A stretch of 64,000 bases of DNA from Paraescarpia echinospica. Its lineage: Eukaryota > Annelida > Polychaeta > Sabellida > Siboglinidae. How positions within the stretch are numbered: the stretch's first letter is position 1; each line of letters starts with the position of its first letter. Where the stretch lies: contig CM034536.1 in assembly GCA_020002185.1 (NCBI GenBank), positions 10,564,764-10,628,763 of the forward strand, in the 5' to 3' direction. Both the position numbers and the translations under genes were made by a program. Positions 57,820 through 64,000 of the stretch are shown here, in pieces. The notes beneath the pieces are model-generated. The model was not told the origin of the DNA, made no database searches, and saw only the letters and a list, made by a program, of their open reading frames with translations.

Positions 57820-58915
57820 ACCGATTGTGATGTATAGACTCTAATCGTAGATGCATTAAAAAAAATCAAATTGTGCCACTTTAATTTAAATTAGAGCAGC
57901 CATTTTTAATTCGAAAGTGCCTGCCATGTTCATGTATCGCACACGTTTGCATTACAGTTACAACACCCAACACATATTAGATTAACTAATCTCTGTTTCC
58001 GCTAAGATATAATAATTCAGTGTTTCCCCTGGAATAGGACGAGAGAGACGCGCCGCCTCGACGTTTTTCTATGCCGCCTCGCCCAAAAAATGCCAAAATT
58101 GCCGAATCGTAGCTATTTCGTGCGCACATTTGTTTGTTCTTTCGCGATGTATTCAGAGTCGGCGAGCGGCGCGAAGTAACACCATAAATCGCAGATTTGT
58201 AGCAACATCGTTTAGTCGTCTTAACGTCGCTCAGAGCTGGTTAGGATTCACCTCTTAGAATTAACTCATTTGGACAAAGTCAATGGCGTCACTTGTCAGT
58301 TGTCCAATCACGGAATATTCCCGCGGGATCCCCTGTGTCTCCAATGGTGACACCGTCTTCTTCTTCTTCTGCGCACGACGCCGATGCCGGCTTTTCGAAA
58401 TATAATTAAAAACCATGTAAATGGTGAAAAAAATGTGGCGAAAAACTCTTCACTCTCCTTAAATATTATGTGACGTGGACTGTAGGATTAGTTTGCTGCC
58501 TCCCAACTGCTGCTGTTTGAAAGTTACCAGTGATGTGATATCTGGTGCGGCTTGTAGAGTTTCAACATACTAGAAATCTAGACATTCATGTAACATGGCG
58601 TCCAAACGGTAACTGCGTTAGGAAGATATGTGGAACTCGGAAAAAACAAAGAAAATGGTAATGAACTAAGATGTCTTTTGAGCTCAATTTTAGAATTATA
58701 GTATACGCCCACAAATAAATCATAATGCTGGTGTAGGTCCGGATTCGACACAGCTCACAAGTGTCCACAACTTGCACAAGTATACTCAAGTTCAACTATT
58801 AGTTGGACTAATGTTCTCTGCCGTTTTTAACAAAATACGGAATGTGATTCATAAGATATCTTTGTGCTAAACATATAGTACATATCCCGACTATATTCAA
58901 GAGTATATTCAAGAG
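57820..58915. other. Gene-free stretch
   Basis: No exon recognised. Confidence 0.35.
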
Positions 58916-59050
58916 TAAAGGTTAAAACATACCTCAAAATGCATCATTTTAAAGCTATTTAAAAAAATCTCCGGGAGGGCATGCCCCCGGATCCGTCGCT
59001 CGCGTACCCCATCCCTGCCACTTCGCCCATCATTTTATCTTGGGGGAACA
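58915..59050 (+). repeat. Dispersed repeat, plus copy
   Basis: It matches the complement of 63833-64000 (shared AAAACATACCTCA and CGCTCGCGTACCCC-type words, then CCCATCATTTTA and GGGGGAA). Confidence 0.75.
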
Positions 59051-59054
59051 CTGT

Positions 59055-61470
59055 AATATATTTGAATAGCCACCATGAAATGATCGTGCAATGGCTGTTA
59101 TTATAGGCGGATCCAGACGGGACTGGGTGGCACATGCCGCCAAGACCTTTGGCAATATGCCCCCTTTCAGGTTACAATAAATTGAAGCTACGCCGTCGCG
59201 GGGGCAACAAAATTATACATTTGGTTCGGCCGCCAGTGGAAGTTTTTGTGCCCCCCCCACCCGCCCTCCACTACCCTCTCTGGATCTGCCCGTGATTATT
59301 TTGGATTTATATAGGTGTCAGGTGTTGGTCGTTGGTAGTCAGTGGAGAATGTGCTACTGAGCGCCTCCAGCCTTTTAGCATGGTGCGGGTTGGTAATTCA
59401 GGCTTTACCTGGAATTGCATTCGCGGAATTTAATATTTTTGACATCATCGTAAAGATAACAATCTTATCTACAAGTTTGTTGCTGGATGTACACAGGAAT
59501 TGTGTTTACTTGTTGAGTTATTGCCATTTGAACATCGCGAATGACCGTGAATTCGTTATACCCGTGTTCGTAATATGCGTGAACACTTATAATGGAAAAG
59601 ATAGAGAAAAAATCCGTACGTAGGAAATTGTTTCGTTATATCCGTCAAGTCGTTGTATCCGTGTTCGTTATAATCGTGTTGCACTGTAATGTAATGTACC
59701 TTACAAAATGACCTAGAGAACGGATATTTTCAAAACACGCCAAATGCACCCCCTTCCCTTCGTTTGACACAAACACACAAGACACCACGTTTTAGTGACG
59801 GCTTACATACGTTCACATAGTAGGGCCTCTTTTAAATTGTGTTGACAATTGTTCTTGTCAATGAGTGAAACGTGCTTATAGATTATGACATTAATTTTCG
59901 ATTTATATTTTATATTTATTGTATTGAAGTAGGTTCGTATGTATATAGGCATCAATTACAATCGTGGAGAGAAAACTGTCATCCTAGTACAGGAATCACA
60001 AGCAATTATTATATTTCCGCAGACACATTGCGAATCCTCCATAAACTTTTGGTTTGTATGAGGTTACCAAAAGTAGCACAACAACTAGTATATCACAGGC
60101 ATATATAATATGCATAATAAATAAGGCAATAATACGCTACGCCTTTGCGATTTGACACACCAAAATACACTTGGGGTAGAAAGTTGACCCACCCGAAAGC
60201 GGCACAACACTCTAGGGATGCCGCCATAGAAATAGAGACCGGAGCATAAATTTACGTAAATAACTTTTTTAAACACATACATGCCAAGTCAATACCATGG
60301 AACGAGAGCGTTCTGGGTTGTGCGATACAATTCAAGTAGTTCTTGTCTTTATGATCACGTCTGATGAGGTCTGATGTAGGATTCGGTAGAAACAAATCAA
60401 TTAGAATATATTTCGAAGGTGGCGCCACCAACGGAACAAATATTACTAATATTGAAGTGTTGTTACCGTGATTAAACCTCCTTCAAATTAACCTGGGTTA
60501 CTTCTTGGCGAGTTCACGAAGGCAAGCGAGAGTCTAATAAGTGAGACTACCTTGAGACTACCTTGAGACTCCTTCCATCATGAGATCCGTTGGGTGGAGA
60601 TGAGATTTCCCACTAGTAATTTGTTCTAATTTGGACGTTTTGATAGAGCGTGGATAACAAGTATTTACAATTTCATACACCCCGATGTAAGACCCCTAGT
60701 GGGGACATTGTGTAATAGGGTTCTTAGAGGCTGCAATAGCAATACGGAGTATCTGCTGCAATGTCATTGGTTCATTTTCATACAGATTTTCAAATTGAGG
60801 TTTAACTATAGTGGCATACGCCCCCATATAAGACATGTGTTCCGTCACTGTATTTTGGACTTGCAGACTGATGAGAAGTCTGTAATATCCAAAAACGGTT
60901 TGCCCCGTTCAACTGTAGTTTTGCCATACACGTATTTTCAGTAATTGTTTCAAGATATTTGAGGTAAAACGCATCCTTTATGATTGTGCAATGACTACAG
61001 CGTGCTTCCGTTGCCAGGCTCTGTACTTGGGCTCAGCACACTGTTAGTTTTCCCATTGGCGACCATGTTAACGTTTTGTGTGATTATAAGATAACCTGAC
61101 CTACAAAATGTCTTAAACTTCTCATCTGCTGTTATTATCATCTCATTGAAATGCCGATCGAGGTTAGTCAAAATCTACCATTTCTAGCTCTCGTAAAATG
61201 CCTCTAAGTGTGATACCCGTCAATATTTACGAATGGATGCAGGCAGTAATCCGGCTAAAGGGTCAACTAGCCAAATTGCTGCCAAATACCCTTCCGCTTA
61301 GTAAAATCAGCTAAAAATGCACCATTTTACTATCAACAGCTTCTACAATCACACCGGGAAATCTGACTACTCAAATGCATTTAGGTCACAGCAGATGAAT
61401 TTTGTAAATATTAATTTCTCAAAAATACATTGCACTTTTTTTCGTAACCAAGCAGGAAGTCCAACAGTGT
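59055..61470. other. Gene-free stretch downstream of MGAT4
   Basis: No exon recognised. The part next to 61480 is the presumed 3' UTR of the minus-strand MGAT4-like gene; no convincing poly(A) signal was found. A short triplication of GACTACCTTGA lies near 60545-60575. Confidence 0.4.
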
Positions 61471-61479
61471 CCTGACCCC

Positions 61480-62325
61480 TTATCTATGCAGTTCGTACAC
61501 TGCGATGCTACGGAAAACGATCCACGTGTCCTGCGCACGCATGACACGCACGCGCAGTGAATGGACAGGCGCCGTTGATGGCGGAACGGTGGCATCGATG
61601 CTGCCTTTGACGAACTGGCCGAGTTGAACGAGCTGGCTGCCGAAACAGCCCCCACCTACCGCTGACCTGCGCGGGCCGGTGCACGCCTCCAGAACCCCGG
61701 ACCGGAGGATGTCTTGAGGATGCGTGCTGTCACCAGTATTGACAACAACCCGACTGAGTCGCACGGGGGCGCTGAACGTCACGTCGACGGTGCTGTCGTT
61801 GTGCGGGTTTTGTGCCCAGAAGTATTTGTCGCCACTGTACGCTTCCTGTGGAGGGTAGCCTCGTTGGGCATCCATGGAGGACGATACGACCGCACTCGGG
61901 TTGTTGGGTTGCGTGTGGGTGCCGCCGTCGAAGAATTTGTCCTTCAACGTGTTGTCTTTCTTCTTGAGCCGCAGCGACGACTTCAACCCTACGTGCTGGA
62001 AGAGGGTAGGCCGACACAAGATCACTTCGCCTTGGACCATCGACATTCGGAACATGTTAATGAGGAAGTCGACGGGCTGCTCCTGATAGAAGAGCAACAG
62101 GAAGTGCGCGAACGTGCGCAGATCGGTTGAGCGCAGCAGCTTGCCGATGAAGCCGAGCGACGAGAATTCCACAAGCGTCCAGTTGCGGTGCTGCGTGGCC
62201 AAATTGTTGAGGAATCGCTCGATGGACGGAACGAACCCGTTGGCGCATTTCACGTCGTCTTCGATCTGAATGTAGTAGCGCGAAATGTTCGGCGAGTACA
62301 GGAACATCAGCGCAAAGTCGACGAC
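61480..62325 (-). CDS. MGAT4-like N-acetylglucosaminyltransferase, last coding exon
   Basis: The exon starts at 62325 after the acceptor TTGTGCGCAG and ends at TAA (61482-61480). It encodes about 281 residues: VVDFALMFLYSPNI, then the GT-A acidic motif YYIQIEDDV (metal and sugar-nucleotide binding), VEFSSLGFIGKLLRS, FHLLLFYQEQPVDFL-like helices and LFQHVGLKSSLR, all diagnostic of the alpha-1,3-mannosyl-glycoprotein 4-beta-GlcNAc-transferase family. The C-terminal 140 residues (YFWAQNPHNDSTVDV, NTGDSTHPQDILRSG) match the family's beta-rich lectin-like domain. It adds the beta1,4 GlcNAc branch to N-glycans in the Golgi. GC-rich against the AT-rich neighbourhood. Whether it is the A/B or C/D type cannot be decided. 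Confidence 0.93.
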   Translation of the reverse strand, partial: VVDFALMFLYSPNISRYYIQIEDDVKCANGFVPSIERFLNNLATQHRNWTLVEFSSLGFIGKLLRSTDLRTFAHFLLLFYQEQPVDFLINMFRMSMVQGEVILCRPTLFQHVGLKSSLRLKKKDNTLKDKFFDGGTHTQPNNPSAVVSSSMDAQRGYPPQEAYSGDKYFWAQNPHNDSTVDVTFSAPVRLSRVVVNTGDSTHPQDILRSGVLEACTGPRRSAVGGGCFGSQLVQLGQFVKGSIDATVPPSTAPVHSLRVRVMRAQDTWIVFRSIAVYELHR

Positions 62326-62774
62326 CTGCGCACAAGAGAACAGACGTTTACATTATGTAATCTCCTGCTACGAATAATTAGCTTAGTTTGTATCTGTGCT
62401 TAGTTTTATGTGCGTGCCATAGCTTGCAAGATTCTATTTCGCGGTTCGTAGACAGACGTGAAGTAATCGTAACCGTAATTATACAACCGTACTAAAAACA
62501 TATCTTTTAAAATTTGTTTAAATAAGGAAGAAGAAACATTTGTGCATACTTCAGTGAAATAATTCAATAGAGAAACTAACTAAACTATCGGTGTCTATGG
62601 ATTAACAACATGTGTCATGTACGAAATGCAAAGTTTTTATTTTCTGAAGTATTGTATGTATATTTTAGGGAGTATGTAAAGTAACCAGTCTTCCCTGGAA
62701 AACAGTCTGGACCACGAATTTGCTGGAATTAAAAACAGAAACTGCACGATTACGTTGAACATAAAACCTGGGAC

Positions 62775-63088
62775 CTGTTTGGAGCGCCATGACACCCGCT
62801 CCTTGGCGTCGTTGAAGTTTCGCTTGAGGTTGACGAGTGGCGGGTAGACGTCGCGGGCCACCTGCACGACGTGAACGAGGCCGTTTTCGATGTGCCGCCC
62901 GTAGCGGCGGACGATCGTCGCCGACAGGTTCCTGTTGTAGGCGACGTCGAAGTCTGTGAGGAAGACGGCGATAACGATCCGGTCTCGGTCTCGCTGCGAA
63001 GTCGTGTTGAGGATCGACTCGATCGTGTCGAGCACATACACGGCGCCTGTCGGACGCTTGATGGACGGGATGCCGATCGTCAGGAAAC
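62775..63088 (-). CDS. MGAT4-like N-acetylglucosaminyltransferase, penultimate exon seen
   Basis: The exon runs from 63088 (acceptor TGCGTGCGCAG) to 62775 (SKQ, donor GTCCCA) and joins the last exon in phase 0 across a 449 bp GT-AG intron (62774-62326). It encodes FLTIGIPSIKRPTGAVY, the catalytic-domain start of the family, then LDTIESIL, RIVIAVFLTDFDVAYN, and NLKRNFNDAKERVSWRSKQ, whose ERVxWRxKQ end is strongly conserved. It begins in phase 2 relative to the codon, so upstream exons (signal anchor and stem) must lie beyond or are unrecognised in 63089-64000. Confidence 0.92.
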
Positions 63089-63089
63089 C

Positions 63090-63830
63090 TGCGCACGCAG
63101 CGGGACGTCTTCAATGTCACGTGGTCTCACGTGATCAACACGAGTTTAAAATCAACCTCTTGGTTATGTATTTAAGGATTCGTGATTCTTTAGCTCCATC
63201 TTTGGTAATGGGTTTGAAGACACTATTGGAATATAAATATATAAGCACTATGAAACTTATTAATTAGACGCATCTCATATTGTGTTCATTCGTATAAAAT
63301 ATGAGTTATTGCTCTTCCTCCCAGTGCGTAGTGGGTGATGTATATATTAGATATTGATATGGTAATATTTCGTTCAGTGTGCCGCGAGGATCGAACAAAC
63401 TCACAGATGTGCCGTGAAATCCACACAGTTCTCGAGATTCACACAAGTGCCAAATCTGCGATGGTCTTACCTTCTCTGGGTCGGGGCTTGGCGATCACGT
63501 TTATGTAACGTGGTTGCACACGAAATAATGTGGCCCCAGATATGTAGGTCAAACTTGAATTGCGTTCACCCTACAAAAGCATACCATAGTTACCTTACTT
63601 TGATTTACCTAGATCCTCGCCTTCTATCGTGTAATTGAGGAGTTGGCGAAGAAGGGAATACGTGAATTCGTATAATCCTCCGACGTATTCTTTACGTATT
63701 TGTCAATATTAACTTTTAAACAATTTCTTCTGGTTGACTCGCTTTGGATAATTTAGATAATTAACTGACAACAATTTTTCGTGTGAATAAAAACTTTACA
63801 ACATCTAATCTCGAGTGATTTTTATTTATT
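63090..63830. other. Intron of the MGAT4-like gene; no further exon recognised
   Basis: Upstream of the penultimate exon I see no conserved segment. Confidence 0.45.
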
Positions 63831-63832
63831 TT

Positions 63833-64000
63833 ATAAGGGCACTATTTCCCCTGGGTAAAATGATGGGCAAGGTAGCAGAGGTGGGATACGCGAGCGCCGC
63901 AGGCGCGAAGTGTGGCTAGGGGGATTCGGGGACATTCTTTCCCGGAGATATTTTAAACTATCTGAAAAATTGTGCATTCTGAGGTATGTTTTAACCTTTA
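63833..64000 (-). repeat. Dispersed repeat, minus copy, cut by the window edge
   Basis: Reverse-complement copy of 58915-59050, with a GC-rich centre (GCGAGCGCCGCAGGCGCGAA). Confidence 0.75.

Noticed and set aside
61714..62130. Plus-strand frame of 138 codons
   Set aside because: Antisense of the MGAT4-like last exon; the minus strand carries the conserved family motifs.

Overview
This is a window of a eukaryotic nuclear genome, almost certainly from an invertebrate animal. The visible host genes have introns with GT-AG borders. There is a metazoan-type N-glycan branching enzyme (MGAT4 family), and a receptor-like gene with an Ig-like exon, a mucin-like stalk exon and a transmembrane exon. 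Most of the DNA is AT-rich and filled with retrotransposons (CR1-like, RTE-like, Jockey/CR1-like, Ty3/Gypsy), tRNA-derived SINEs, inverted-repeat elements and very long microsatellites. There are no bacterial operons and no CRISPR array. The phylum cannot be fixed from this window.

Layout. 1-2450: decayed Ty3/Gypsy element (minus strand). 2.45-6.9 kb: gene-free DNA with a small tandem repeat, a GGGAGAT-rich patch and a perfect-looking hairpin. 6.94-10.57 kb: a 3.6 kb minisatellite of about 90 units of 40 bp with higher-order repeats. 10.6-20.1 kb: LINE fragments, a SINE and microsatellites, including an uninterrupted-looking (GT)n of about 250 bp. 20.1-22.9 kb: the best new gene in the window, with signal peptide, Ig-like, Thr/Pro stalk and TM exons joined by consistent phase-1 introns. 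24.1-33.2 kb: CR1 copy, a third Ig-exon remnant, LINE tail, microsatellites and an RTE copy. 33.3-35.0 kb: a damaged paralogue of the Ig/mucin/TM gene. 35.1-44.3 kb: PHD-endonuclease LINE fragment, a nearly full-length two-ORF CR1-like element, a SINE and another CR1 copy. 44.6-46.5 kb: an RTE element whose 5' end is repeated in alternating orientation in a palindrome. 46.8-48.6 kb: a broken intronless gene that may be the C-terminal part of a SAMD9-like STAND/TPR/OB protein. 49.0-52.4 kb: an older LINE carrying a MITE, into whose endonuclease a CR1 copy is joined in frame. 52.5-55.4 kb: an element bounded by about 148 bp inverted repeats with head-to-head coding remnants. 61.5-63.1 kb: the last two coding exons seen of an MGAT4-like gene, GC-rich against the AT-rich surroundings.

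How the pieces relate. The two Ig/mucin/TM loci are tandem paralogues on the same strand, about 12-13 kb apart. They share a 73 bp TM exon, alignable introns and the same intron phases, and a third Ig-exon remnant lies between them, so this looks like a duplicating receptor family broken up by LINE insertions. The main CR1-like element encodes a PHD/esterase-type ORF1 and an EN-RT ORF2. ORF2 opens in the -1 frame exactly at a TTTAAAC heptamer next to the ORF1 stop, with no ATG before the endonuclease, which suggests programmed -1 frameshifting.
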